64,000 bases of DNA from Legionella sp. PC997 (GTDB lineage Bacteria > Pseudomonadota > Gammaproteobacteria > Legionellales > Legionellaceae), in contig NZ_CP059577.1 of assembly GCF_014109825.1 (NCBI RefSeq), forward strand, positions 1 to 64,000, given 5' to 3'. Each line of letters begins with the position of its first letter. Position 1 is the first letter of the stretch. The notes beneath the pieces were generated by a model. It worked only from the letters and a program-made list of their open reading frames with translations. It ran no database searches and was not told the DNA's origin. The position numbers and the translations under genes were made by a program. Positions 17,047 through 25,513 of this stretch are shown one piece after another.

Positions 17047-17353
17047 TGTATATTGGGTAAACCTCGACCCTACTACAGGCTCTGAAATCAACAAACTCAG
17101 ACCTTGCGTTTTAGTTGGAGCAACACCGATTAATCAAGCAAGACGCACTGTTGTCGTCGTTCCTCTTTCAAGCTCTGCTACAGCCAGACCACCAATTACC
17201 ATCACTGTTTCTTGTCTTGGCAAACAAGTTACCGCAGTTTGTGATCAAATAAGAACGATTGATAAAAGTCGTTTAAAAAAAGTGGCAGGAAACCTTTCAG
17301 ATAAAGATTTAAATGCCTTGGATGATGGGTTACGACAAGTTTTATGCCTTTGA
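17033..17353 (+). CDS. mazF: MazF/PemK-family toxin
   Basis: A 106-aa protein with the hallmark MNRGDVYWVNLDPTTGSE start, then KLRPCVLVG, the VVVVPLSSS strand and TAVCDQIRTIDKSRL. These are the conserved blocks of MazF/PemK endoribonucleases, including the Arg of the RPCV loop and the Thr/Ser of the active groove. Length is normal. It is translated from within the end of mazE. Confidence 0.93.
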   Translation: MNRGDVYWVNLDPTTGSEINKLRPCVLVGATPINQARRTVVVVPLSSSATARPPITITVSCLGKQVTAVCDQIRTIDKSRLKKVAGNLSDKDLNALDDGLRQVLCL

Positions 17354-17790
17354 TTAAAACTTAATCTACTCCAAACCTTTAATGTTACGCCGTTATTCTG
17401 TCATGAACTCATAAAATAACCTTGCACCAATACCAGAGAGACTGATAAGGATTCTAAGCAACCACTTAAAAGGAAATGACATGGGTTGCGAATGCTATCA
17501 AGCTGCTATCGGAGCAGATAGAAAGGTGCTCTGTATGTAATAAAAGAAACATTTGAAATTCTGGGTGAAACTCATAAAGCACATCTTGAATCCAAGAAAA
17601 ATTGATAGCAAGTCGGGAGAACTCATCAAGCAATCAGGCAATTTAAAAAATAGGTAATTTATCTCAACGCCACTGCAAATTAGAGTTTTCCTAGTGTAAC
17701 TGTTAAGAAAATCAATCTTAATATACAGAGTAATTAAATTTTAAATAGTTTGCTCAATTATCGGCTTACTTGATTTAACTAGAACGTCTA
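17354..17790. other. 437-bp gap with a possible broken small gene
   Basis: No intact gene is seen. At 17481-17605 an ATG with a good ribosome site (AAAAGGAAATGAC) opens a 19-codon ORF beginning MGCECYQAAIGADRK. A shift of frame after it continues as VIKETFEILGETHKAH and stops at 17605. This looks like a roughly 41-aa protein broken by one indel, but I recognise no family. Confidence 0.3.
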
Positions 17791-18279
17791 TCAAATAAAA
17801 TCTAAATAGGAAAATCGATTGGGTTTAACATAAGCAGAAAGAACAACAAACCCTCCTTCCCCATAGCCTGGTTTACTCTCCTCTGGCGTTAATATAGTAT
17901 CAACAGGAGAGAATAAAGTTTGATAAATTGCTTCTTCTTTAAAATTAATTTCATGAAGCAATTCAAAGACCTCCTGTACCGAATAAAAATGAGCGTATCG
18001 ATAAAACAGATTATCTTGCTTGGTGGCCTCATATTGCTGTCCAATCATCGAATGTTTATCAATCATACCAATAATAAGCTTACCATTGGGCTTTAAAACC
18101 CGTTTTGCTTCAAGAAGTGCTACTAAAGGTAAATTCAAAAAACACAATACTGTATTGAATAAGACAAAATCAAATTGTTGTTCATACTTAGGAATCTCAA
18201 TGTTAAATCGGGACAGGAGTGTTGGTAAAATATAAACAACCAAGGTGCTAAGGTGACACTGGATGCTATTTCGAGACAC
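17791..18279 (-). pseudogene. 5'-truncated copy of a SAM-dependent methyltransferase
   Basis: The 162-aa reading frame matches the C-terminal two thirds of the intact methyltransferase at 51613-52263. The shared stretch starts at QFDFVLFNT, runs through LPLVALLEAKRVLKPNGK and IGMIDKHSM, and reaches KPGYGEGGF. The N-terminal SAM-binding motif I is missing and the first residues are unrelated, so the fragment cannot be an active methyltransferase. The two copies differ at many residues, so this is an old or separately acquired copy. Confidence 0.8.
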
Positions 18280-18335
18280 ACTATGTCGGATTAAATTAAG
18301 TCAATACGCTTAAAGTTATAAAATAATTCCAAATT

Positions 18336-19595
18336 TTAGATAGATCTATCCTGGGAACGCCTATGCAACCAGCCTTTTTCTTTGTGCCAGTTTCTCGTGA
18401 TTTTCATAAAAAACGCAGCGTTAGCACCAATTTTGCGATAAGCAAGTTCCATTTCGCTATGACATAGAATGCATTCCTTAGGATTAATCCCAAAGGTCTT
18501 TTGCATCAACTATGGGTATTTGAGATTGTAGGTTTTGGGCTCAGGTTCTTACCCCAATAAAGCACGAACTAATGGTAATTTCTCTCTCCGTACTCTATTT
18601 ACAAGAAATCCATAATAGCGCAACATCCTGAAATGCTTTTTAGGGATATGTTGTACCAGTCTACGGATAAACTCCTCCGTAGAGCAGTGAAAATCTTCGT
18701 GTTGATTCGTCTTATGATTCAGGAAGTTAAAGGTTACATTTTGGCCATTGTAATGCCGTAACCTGCTGTGGCCAATCGGTGGCCTACGAATATAACGCCC
18801 AAGATAATTAATTGACGCCTGTGGGTTTTTTTGTGGTTTGGCCACATGAACTATCCACGGTTTGTTGAGTCTACGATTGAGCCAAGCGCTAAAATGACCC
18901 TGTGTCGGGCATAGGGCATTTAATACTTCAGGAAGAACAAGAACTCCTTCTCTATAGGCTTTTTTCAACATCTGTATCACACGATAACGCCACATCTCCA
19001 TAATCACTTTCTTTTTGAAGTAGAACGTGACAAAACGTGTCTCTTTATCATTTATCCCTCCTTGGGTAGTCGAGATATGCACGTGCGGATTGAACTTTAA
19101 ATCTCAGCCAAAGCTATGAAGCGCTGCAAACATTCCGGGTAAGACTCCTTTATGACTCGCTAACCGCAGCAAAATAGAAGCTGCTACTGGCAGCAGCCAA
19201 CCTAACAAAATCCAGTTTTCTTTGAAAAACCTCCATAATTCCCGTGGCATCGTAAACGTAATATGCTGCCAGTCACAACTGGGTAACAGATGAATTTGTT
19301 TGCTTATCCAATTCTCGGTGGCTTTCTTCCCACACTTCGAGCAAAACCGATTATGGCAGGTAAACGCAACTTTTTTGCTATGAGTGCATTTAGGGTTGGG
19401 GCAGTCATAACAGGAAAATCCTCGCAAGGTGCTCCCGCAACTTAAAATGTTCGAGATTGTTTCCAAAACCTCATGGCGTAGCGTGTCTTTATACTTCTGG
19501 AAATAGTGATACCAGGAGTTATCTTTGAGCAACAAGTCCTTCAGGCTTCTCTTTTGTTCGCAGTCCAACTCTTTTTTACTTACAGCATAAAGCAT
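18336..19595 (-). pseudogene. IS91-family transposase broken by three nonsense codons
   Basis: One continuous 420-codon frame encodes an IS91/ISCR-type HUH transposase. It has the N-terminal zinc-finger cluster (CYDCPNPKC, CHNRFCSKCGKK), ITFTMPRELW, the metal-binding FNPHVHIS, INYLGRYIRRPPI with the catalytic tyrosines, and a C-terminal CxxC (ECILCHSEM). It is interrupted in frame by TGA at 19106-19104, TAA at 18551-18549 and TAG at 18512-18510, with no indel. The element is dead, but the decay is recent enough for the frame to stay readable. I did not identify the element ends. Confidence 0.85.
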
Positions 19596-19666
19596 TTACA
19601 AAGGCCAACCTCTTAATAAATTATCCTGATATAATCATTCATCTATCTATCCTTAATCGCTCTATA

Positions 19667-19948
19667 ATGAAGACTCAAAAGAAACCACAAAAGCAAATCG
19701 ATAAACTCCATGCAAAAAATCAAGGGCGCTGCTCCATATGTAAAATAGACTTTGGTGATGACTTTGCATCTTATACCTGGACTGGTTATGATTCTATAGG
19801 GCGTTTGCAAGTCACAAGCTAATGTTGTCATGAAAAAATAAGACGGCTCGTAAACATCGGATTATGTGGGTTTATTGATCCTGATGAGTTCAATGAAGCA
19901 ATTAAAAAGCATCCTTTGTATGAACAGTTTTATAATGTCATTTTGTAA
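19667..19948 (+). pseudogene. Small Cys-rich protein with an internal stop
   Basis: A 94-codon frame starts MKTQKKPQKQIDKLHAKNQG and continues with CSICKIDFGDDF. It meets TAA at 19820, then resumes as CCHEKIRRLVNIGLCG and PDEFNEAIKKHPLYEQF to 19948. Paired Cys residues before and after the stop suggest one zinc-binding protein with a single nonsense mutation. Family unknown. Confidence 0.5.
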
Positions 19949-20186
19949 TGAATTCTAAAGAAGGATTTTATTGCGCTGAGAGATGAATAATAATTTACGG
20001 TCTTATGATGATTAGAACTCCAATGCTTCTTTACCCCTGCCAACGCATTTGGCTCTGAGCGAAGCGCCTTGAAAACTGCGTAATTTGCCCCGATATTGGC
20101 TATTAAGTAATAAAATTAGAGCTATGAAACTTTGTGTAAAACGGTGACTAGAGTTTTTGATAAGCCAATCTTGAAAGGAGATTTAG

Positions 20187-20774
20187 ATGAAAAAGAAACT
20201 ACTTCCTATTTTAATCTCTGTTCCTCTTATCACTATGATGTCAGCAGGAGCCATAGCACTTGAAGCGAAACAAAATAATCAAGTACAAAAGAGTAAAGAT
20301 TTATTAGCCTTAGATCCATTTGATAACGATCCCTTTTTTCAATCACCTTATGATGTTTTGAAGCAAATGGAAAAAATGCAACAGGCTATGGACCAGTTTA
20401 TGAAGAGTCAATTCTCACAAATGCACACTAACCTTCTAAAACAACCCAATCAAATGCTCTTTGGTAATACAAATAATGTTGAAATTAAAGAAAGTAAAAA
20501 TGAGCTTGTTTATAAAATAAAATTACCTAAAGGTGGGGATAGTAAAGTTGATGTTTCTGTTAAAGAGGGACAATTAGTGGTTAGTTCAAATATAACGCAA
20601 AAAATCACTCGTGAACAGGATAATAGTAAAAGTGTAAGCTATTCTCAGAGTAATTACAGTCAAACATTCCAATTACCACAGGGCTATGATCCCAATTCTA
20701 TGAGCTCAAAAGTGAAAGATTCAAATTTAATTGTGACATTTAAAAAATCACTTTCGACATCTTCAATACTCTAA
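20187..20774 (+). CDS. Exported Hsp20/alpha-crystallin-like protein
   Basis: A 195-aa protein. Residues 1-25 are a typical signal peptide (Lys-rich start, hydrophobic core, cut near AIALEA). Residues about 95-190 form an alpha-crystallin-like beta sandwich (VEIKESKNELVYKIKLPKGG, GQLVVSSNIT, SNLIVTFKK). The middle is Met/Gln-rich (MEKMQQAMDQFMKSQFSQM), as in chaperone N-terminal arms. It is most likely a periplasmic small heat-shock chaperone. GAAAGGAG precedes the ATG. It lies upstream of a cytoplasmic Hsp20. Confidence 0.8.
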   Translation: MKKKLLPILISVPLITMMSAGAIALEAKQNNQVQKSKDLLALDPFDNDPFFQSPYDVLKQMEKMQQAMDQFMKSQFSQMHTNLLKQPNQMLFGNTNNVEIKESKNELVYKIKLPKGGDSKVDVSVKEGQLVVSSNITQKITREQDNSKSVSYSQSNYSQTFQLPQGYDPNSMSSKVKDSNLIVTFKKSLSTSSIL

Positions 20775-20844
20775 GGGATTGAGATTTTAAGCGTTGTAAC
20801 GCCACATATCGATTTTGCAGATGATTGTTTTGTAATGTAATTGA

Positions 20845-20875
20845 CTTGACAAAATGAGGTTGTGAGTCCAACTTT
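20845..20875 (+). promoter_or_regulatory. Possible heat-shock (sigma-32) promoter for hsp20
   Basis: CTTGACA (20845-20851) and CCAACTTT (20868-20875), 16 bp apart, resemble the sigma-32 consensus CTTGAAA and CCCCATNT. No sigma-70 pair with normal spacing is evident here. The match is partial. Confidence 0.4.
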
Positions 20876-20921
20876 ATAATCAGTCAGAAATGACAAACGT
20901 ATCAATTTAAGGAGTGAAACG

Positions 20922-21413
20922 ATGAGTAAATTAATAAAATGGAAAAAAGAAACCCCGATTGCCATTGAGCATACACATAATCCGTTCTTAAGACTTCAAA
21001 ATGAAATAGATCGTGTATTTCATGATTTTAATGATTTTTTTTCGCCCTCTCGATTCAATTGGGAATTTGATAATCTAAATCTTGCCCCATCAATGGATGT
21101 TGTGGAAGATAAAGATCATTACAGTATTGAGCTTGAGATGCCCGGTATGGATGAAAAAGATATCAAGGTTTCTTTAGCGGATAATATATTGACCATTTCT
21201 GGTGAAAAGTCGACTTCTAAAAAGAATGAAGACAAAAAATATCTTTCTCGAGAAATTAGCTATGGGAAGTATGAGCGTTCTATTTCATTGCCTTCAACAA
21301 TAGATGTTGATAAGGCTAAGGCAACTTTTAAAAAAGGAACACTTTGCATTGAGTTGCCGAAAAAAGAAGAGGCTAAAAAAAGTACTCGTGATATCAAAGT
21401 AGAAAAAGCGTAG
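20922..21413 (+). CDS. Cytoplasmic small heat-shock protein Hsp20
   Basis: A 163-aa Hsp20 with no signal peptide. The N-terminal arm holds NPFLRLQNEIDRVFHDFNDFF. The alpha-crystallin domain spans about residues 60-155 (PSMDVVEDKDHYSIELEMPG, LTISGEK, YGKYERSISLP, ATFKKGTLCIELPK) and a Lys-rich tail follows. It acts as an ATP-independent holdase. The SD AAGGAG lies 7 nt before the ATG. A 7-bp hairpin GCCCTGT/ACAGGGC at 21421-21439 follows the stop and may protect or end the message. Confidence 0.93.
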   Translation: MSKLIKWKKETPIAIEHTHNPFLRLQNEIDRVFHDFNDFFSPSRFNWEFDNLNLAPSMDVVEDKDHYSIELEMPGMDEKDIKVSLADNILTISGEKSTSKKNEDKKYLSREISYGKYERSISLPSTIDVDKAKATFKKGTLCIELPKKEEAKKSTRDIKVEKA

Positions 21414-21973
21414 TCTATTGGCCCTGTAGCTAACAGGGCAACACCTTGAGCGGATTACATCATACTCCTCTTCTTCCAGTGCAGTATACATATATTTGCT
21501 TTTTTCATCGACGTCTTGGTTTTTATTTAGAAAATTGACATTTATTTTTTTTCATTGCCAATGCGTTCAATGATTGCATGATTTGTATTGCTCATAAGAA
21601 TTTCCTTATAAAGAGAAATTATCCTTTCTTCCTTATTGATCTAGAAATCAACAAATCTCAAAGAAAACATCATCAGAAAAGAACAAGAAACTCAATTACC
21701 TTACTTTTCTTATATTTATTGATGTATTTGAGAGATTTTTATTTATTAACTGTTGCAGAATTAATTATGCGAAGGCCAATAAGTTCTTTTTATTTTCCAT
21801 GTGATATCTAATACGATATACAAATAATATTAAAAAATTTAAATTATTTTATGAACTTATTTTTAAGGACTTCTAAATAACTTCCCACATCATATTGATA
21901 TTTTAGAAGCCCCTGATTTATTTTTAATATGCTTGTACTTCTGAGTGAATGTTATGATCACTAAGAGTGAAAG
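21414..21973. other. 560-bp AT-rich gap after hsp20
   Basis: Only the hairpin at 21421-21439 stands out. A 77-codon ORF at 21578-21811 has no ribosome site and no recognisable sequence, so I do not call it. The segment ends at the IS3 element. Confidence 0.5.
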
Positions 21974-22038
21974 TGATCTTCTCTCGAATAGCCGGACACC
22001 TTGTTTAAGAGATATAATCTCATCAACAAGGAGTAATC

Positions 22039-22341
22039 ATGGTAAGACAAGTTTATACAAAAGAGTTCAAAATTAAAGCTATTGAACTACTGGAATCAAG
22101 TAATAAGCCCTTAAGACAAGTAGCCAGAGAGCTTGTTGTAGCAGAAAATAACCTATATAACTGGCGCAAACAATACCTTCTCAAACAAGAGAAAGTATTC
22201 CCAAATCAATCTCAATTAAATGAAAAAGACTTAGAATTAAAGCGATTGAAAGCGCGTGTAGCGGAGCTGGAAGAAGAGCGAGAAATCTTAAAAAAGGCGG
22301 CAGCGTTTTTCGCCAAGGAAGGCCAGCGAAATATGCGGTAA
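22039..22341 (+). CDS. IS3-family transposase OrfA
   Basis: A 100-aa protein with the HTH of IS3 OrfA (YTKEFKIKAIELLESS, LRQVARELVVAENNLYNWRK) and a leucine-zipper coiled coil (LNEKDLELKRLKARVAELEE). OrfA is normally joined to OrfB by programmed -1 frameshifting. It is intact here, but its partner is not, so it could at most act as an inhibitor of related elements. Confidence 0.9.
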   Translation: MVRQVYTKEFKIKAIELLESSNKPLRQVARELVVAENNLYNWRKQYLLKQEKVFPNQSQLNEKDLELKRLKARVAELEEEREILKKAAAFFAKEGQRNMR

Positions 22342-23058
22342 TAAAAGAACAATCGGCTTTTCATCGTGTACAAAAGCTTTGTTAGGCATTAGGCGTATCC
22401 AGTAGCGATTACAACAGGCATTGCGTAAGTTGGGTAAATATCATGGGAAAGCGAGGATCAAACGCTTAATGCAGCAGGAAGAACTCAAACCTAAAGCGGC
22501 AAGGCGTTTTAAAGTGACAACAGATAGTCGCCACTCAAAGCATGTGGCCGAAAATATCTTGGGAAGACCATTTAATCCTGTTGCTATTAACACCGTTTGG
22601 GCGTCTGATATAACCTACATTCAAACTGATGAGGGCTGGCTTTATCTAGCATAGATTTATTCAATCGACAGATTGTCGGTTGGAGCATGGGAACTCGGTT
22701 GGTTACAAGCCTTATTGAAGATGCTCTTATCATGGCGATTCACCGCAATAACCCACCTAATGGCGTTATTCATCATTCTGATATAGGATCTCAATATTGC
22801 AGTAATGCTTATCAATCGCTTCTCAAAGAACATGATTTTATTTGCTCCATGAGTGGCTCGGGTAACTGTTATGACAATGCAGTTATGGAAAGTTTCTATC
22901 ATACTTTGAAAGTCGAAATGATTTATGGGGAACAATATAAAACTAGAAAGGATGCTCGATTAGCTCTATTCGATTACATTGAAGTGTTTTACAATCGTCA
23001 GCGCATCCATTCAACTTTAGGGTTTCAGACCCCGAATGACTTTGGGTTGGTTGCATAA
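22329..23058 (+). pseudogene. IS3-family transposase OrfB, broken
   Basis: The DDE catalytic residues are all visible: WASDITYIQ, HHSDIGSQY and NAVMESFYHTLKVE. The reading frame is not intact: there is a TAG at 22383, a frame change near 22410 (before the segment LRKLGKYHGKARIKRLM) and a second one near 22652, where LYLA should continue into IDLFNRQIVGWS. Small deletions best explain these. The element cannot transpose by itself. Confidence 0.88.
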
Positions 23059-23129
23059 TGTTGGTGTCCTGTTTTTTCGAGGAAAGATCAAATGTGGCGT
23101 ATTTTGAGGCGACTATAGGCATTTGTTCA

Positions 23130-23324
23130 TTATTCTACGGGTGCTTTTTTAAAATGTCGAACTACCTTTGTCGTCGCATTGTCAATTATTTCGCCTCTAA
23201 TGTCGCCGGGTGTATCACTAACTTCGGCTAACATCCAAATATATAATTTCTCAATATCATCGCCAGACTTATATTGTATTATTTTCTCATTGGAATAAAT
23301 TCGTGCGGTATATTGTTGATTCAT
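23130..23324 (-). CDS. Small hypothetical protein (64 aa)
   Basis: A short protein, MNQQYTARIYSNEKIIQ..., with mixed charge and no membrane segment. AATGGAGAATGAGAT before the ATG is a good ribosome site, supporting translation. It lies just outside the IS3 right end. Family not recognised. Confidence 0.5.
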   Translation of the reverse strand: MNQQYTARIYSNEKIIQYKSGDDIEKLYIWMLAEVSDTPGDIRGEIIDNATTKVVRHFKKAPVE

Positions 23325-23407
23325 ATCTCATTCTCCATTCAAGATATTGCTCAATAAATCCATTTCACAATTTCATCTTGAAAGACCTTCTTTTAAGCAA
23401 AATCTTA

Positions 23408-23530
23408 TTATAAATTATAGCCTAGTTGGGGTGCTCGTTGAGATGTTTTGATACGTTTTGCTTGTCCTATTTGTTTAATCAGATATTCGTCAAGGAATCG
23501 GCGGTTTAACAAACCAGTCAAGAGCTCGCA
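23408..23530 (-). pseudogene. Remnant of a GGDEF-domain gene
   Basis: Read leftward, the frame encodes ELLTGLLNRRFLDEYLIK followed by about 20 more residues and a stop at 23408. LTGLLNRRFL is the conserved opening of GGDEF domains (diguanylate cyclases). Everything after it, including the GGDEF motif, is missing, and there is no start. It is a fragment left by deletion. Confidence 0.6.
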
Positions 23531-23679
23531 GATTGATTGAGAATGCAGTATGGGGTAAGTCAGGATACGTGTGCAAAATGGGTCACTTCATTTTTATAGA
23601 GACCCATAACCCTTGCCGTGTATGGGTTGTAGCCTTTTGCCATAGAAATGGTTTTTAAGATAAAAATTAGAGTAAACTA

Positions 23680-24123
23680 TTACTGCTCCCATGGTGGCTT
23701 TGGTGTGATTGTCAATGGGGTAGAACTATCATCTTTTTTCATTTCCTCCTGATTTGCAGTAAGATCAAGAGCGTTATGTCGCATTGTTGTTTTAAAATTT
23801 TGCATTCTTTCACGTGCTGCTAATAATTCTTCCTCTGATGGTTGCAGTGTAACCGATGACAACTGACTTTGCTCATCTTTATTGTATGGTTTATCAGCGC
23901 AAACAAATGGAAGTGCCTGGTTAGTTATAACATGAATTGTTGATAATTCATTATGCCCACTTGGTAGTGATATTAACTCAACATTATACCCGTTTCTTTG
24001 TAATTCTTGAGGGAATCTTTGGTTAGCTTCAAGTCGAGTTTCGCCTGTAACATTATATTTGATTTGGTTAGCAGGTGTTTGTCTCAGGGTTTCTAATTGG
24101 CCAATAGACATGAAAATATTCAA
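23680..24123 (-). CDS. Hypothetical protein (up to 147 aa)
   Basis: A soluble protein with a Pro/Thr-rich C-terminal tail (STPLTITPKPPWEQ) and a folded-looking first half (YNVTGETRLEANQRFPQEL, VELISLPSGHNELSTIHVI). No convincing ribosome site precedes the first Met, and upstream sequence lacks a promoter, so it may be a 5'-truncated gene. Family unknown. Confidence 0.45.
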   Translation of the reverse strand: MNIFMSIGQLETLRQTPANQIKYNVTGETRLEANQRFPQELQRNGYNVELISLPSGHNELSTIHVITNQALPFVCADKPYNKDEQSQLSSVTLQPSEEELLAARERMQNFKTTMRHNALDLTANQEEMKKDDSSTPLTITPKPPWEQ

Positions 24124-24388
24124 GCCTTGTGGTGAATAAATCTATTTTTTATCATTTGAAATAATCAAGTAGGAAGAAATGGACGAGTAAGTTGCTTTAG
24201 TTACCATCGGAACAGGTAGTATTGATACAGCTGTATGTCAGGAGATGTAAAAAATCGAATTATCAAATTTCATTGATTGTTATTTCAAAGAAGGCAATCA
24301 TGGACCAATAACCATGGCGCGCAAGCGCGGATTGTCCTTAGGACATGGCATTAACCCAAATTTTTATTGGAAAAAATGCAATGTTATT

Positions 24389-25513
24389 TCATGTAGAAAG
24401 AAGGACAATCCTTTTGCGAAAATACATTAATGTGGTCATGAAAAAAATAGAGCCTATTATTGCAAGCGTCAGAAATTGCGGCCACACGATACCAAACCCT
24501 GCCCCTCTAAATAAAATCGATTGAGCAAGCATCACAAAGTGAGTGTTAGGCGCAACCAGCATCATGGTCTGGACAAATTCAGGCATGCTCTCACGAGGGG
24601 TCAATCCACCTGAAAGCATTTCTAGCGGGAGAAGTACCAGAATCAATAAGATACCAAATTGAGGCATGGAGCGGGTGATGGTTCCCATAAAAATACCTAT
24701 TGACGTTGTAGCGAACAAATTGATTGCCGCACCAAGCAAAAACAGAAGAATTGAACCCTCAATGGGGGCAGAGAGTAACCCTTGTACCACTGTAATAAGC
24801 GAAACAGCACAAACGATGAGTACAATGGAAGCCATTGCCCAAATTTTGCTGGCCATGATTTCAAATGGCGTGACTGGCATCACTAATAAATGTTCAATTG
24901 TTCCATGTTCGCGCTCCCGAAGTAATGCGGCACCCGTTAGCACAATGGATAACATCGTTACATTATTAATCAACTCCATTAAGGCACCAAACCAGATCTT
25001 AGTTAATGTCGGGTTAAATCGAACGCGGACTGCAAGATCAACAGGCGGAGTTTCCACAGAACGATAATGTTCGACAAATTCATTGATCTCCCTCTCAATA
25101 ATAGTTTGAATGTAGGCTGTTCCTGTGAACGCCTGACTCATGCGTGTAGCATCAATATTCAGTTGAAGGGTTGGCTTTCGCCCGGACAAAAGATTCCGTT
25201 GAAAATCAGGCGGGATATTTAAACCAAAGGTATATAAGCCTTCATCCATGCCCGAATCCATCTTTGCTTGTGAGGTGGTCACGTATTTTATAAATTGTGG
25301 GGGATAAAAAGCATCCCTGATACGTTGTGAAACAGCGGATTGATCGAGATCAACAATGACAATCGGTGCTTTGTGCAGCATTTCGGGCATGGCTGTGGCT
25401 GTTGTATAGATTTGTACAGTAAATGCAAAGACGATCAGTGCTATCATAATTGGGTCACGAAGCAAACTTCGATATTCCTTAAACCCAAGTTGCACAATAT
25501 TACTTATTGTCAC
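24389..25513 (-). CDS. yhhJ: ABC-2 type transporter permease (YhhJ/YbhR-like)
   Basis: A 374-aa inner-membrane permease. It has one N-terminal TM helix (about 22-40), a large periplasmic loop (about 45-170, VDLDQSAVSQRIRDAFY) and five C-terminal TM helices from about 175 to the end. Between TM segments lies the conserved REREHGTIEHLLVMPVTPFEIM. This is the ABC2_membrane_3 pattern of YhhJ/YbhS/YbhR. It starts 1 bp after the end of the RbbA-like gene, so the genes are one operon. It would form the export channel together with the permease half of that protein. Confidence 0.9.
   Translation of the reverse strand: MTISNIVQLGFKEYRSLLRDPIMIALIVFAFTVQIYTTATAMPEMLHKAPIVIVDLDQSAVSQRIRDAFYPPQFIKYVTTSQAKMDSGMDEGLYTFGLNIPPDFQRNLLSGRKPTLQLNIDATRMSQAFTGTAYIQTIIEREINEFVEHYRSVETPPVDLAVRVRFNPTLTKIWFGALMELINNVTMLSIVLTGAALLREREHGTIEHLLVMPVTPFEIMASKIWAMASIVLIVCAVSLITVVQGLLSAPIEGSILLFLLGAAINLFATTSIGIFMGTITRSMPQFGILLILVLLPLEMLSGGLTPRESMPEFVQTMMLVAPNTHFVMLAQSILFRGAGFGIVWPQFLTLAIIGSIFFMTTLMYFRKRIVLLST

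Larger units (their letters stand above)
21974..23090 (+). mobile_element. Defective IS3-family insertion sequence
   Basis: The ends are imperfect inverted repeats of 27-28 bp. TGATCTTCTCTCGAATA starts at 21974, with GGACACC ending at 22000; the right end runs from GGTGTCC at 23063 to AAGATCA at 23090. Between them are an IS3 orfA and a broken orfB. I see no clear target duplication. Confidence 0.85.

Noticed and set aside
21578..21811. 77-codon ORF after hsp20
   Set aside because: Hydrophobic AT-driven composition, no ribosome site, no family. Probably chance.
22039..22341. orfA alone as an active transposase
   Set aside because: OrfB is broken, so the IS3 element is treated as inactive.
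24329..24411. 11-bp inverted repeat (GGATTGTCCTT and AAGGACAATCC) around the end of the permease gene
   Set aside because: The arms are 61 bp apart and one lies in coding sequence. No T tract, so not a convincing terminator or element end.
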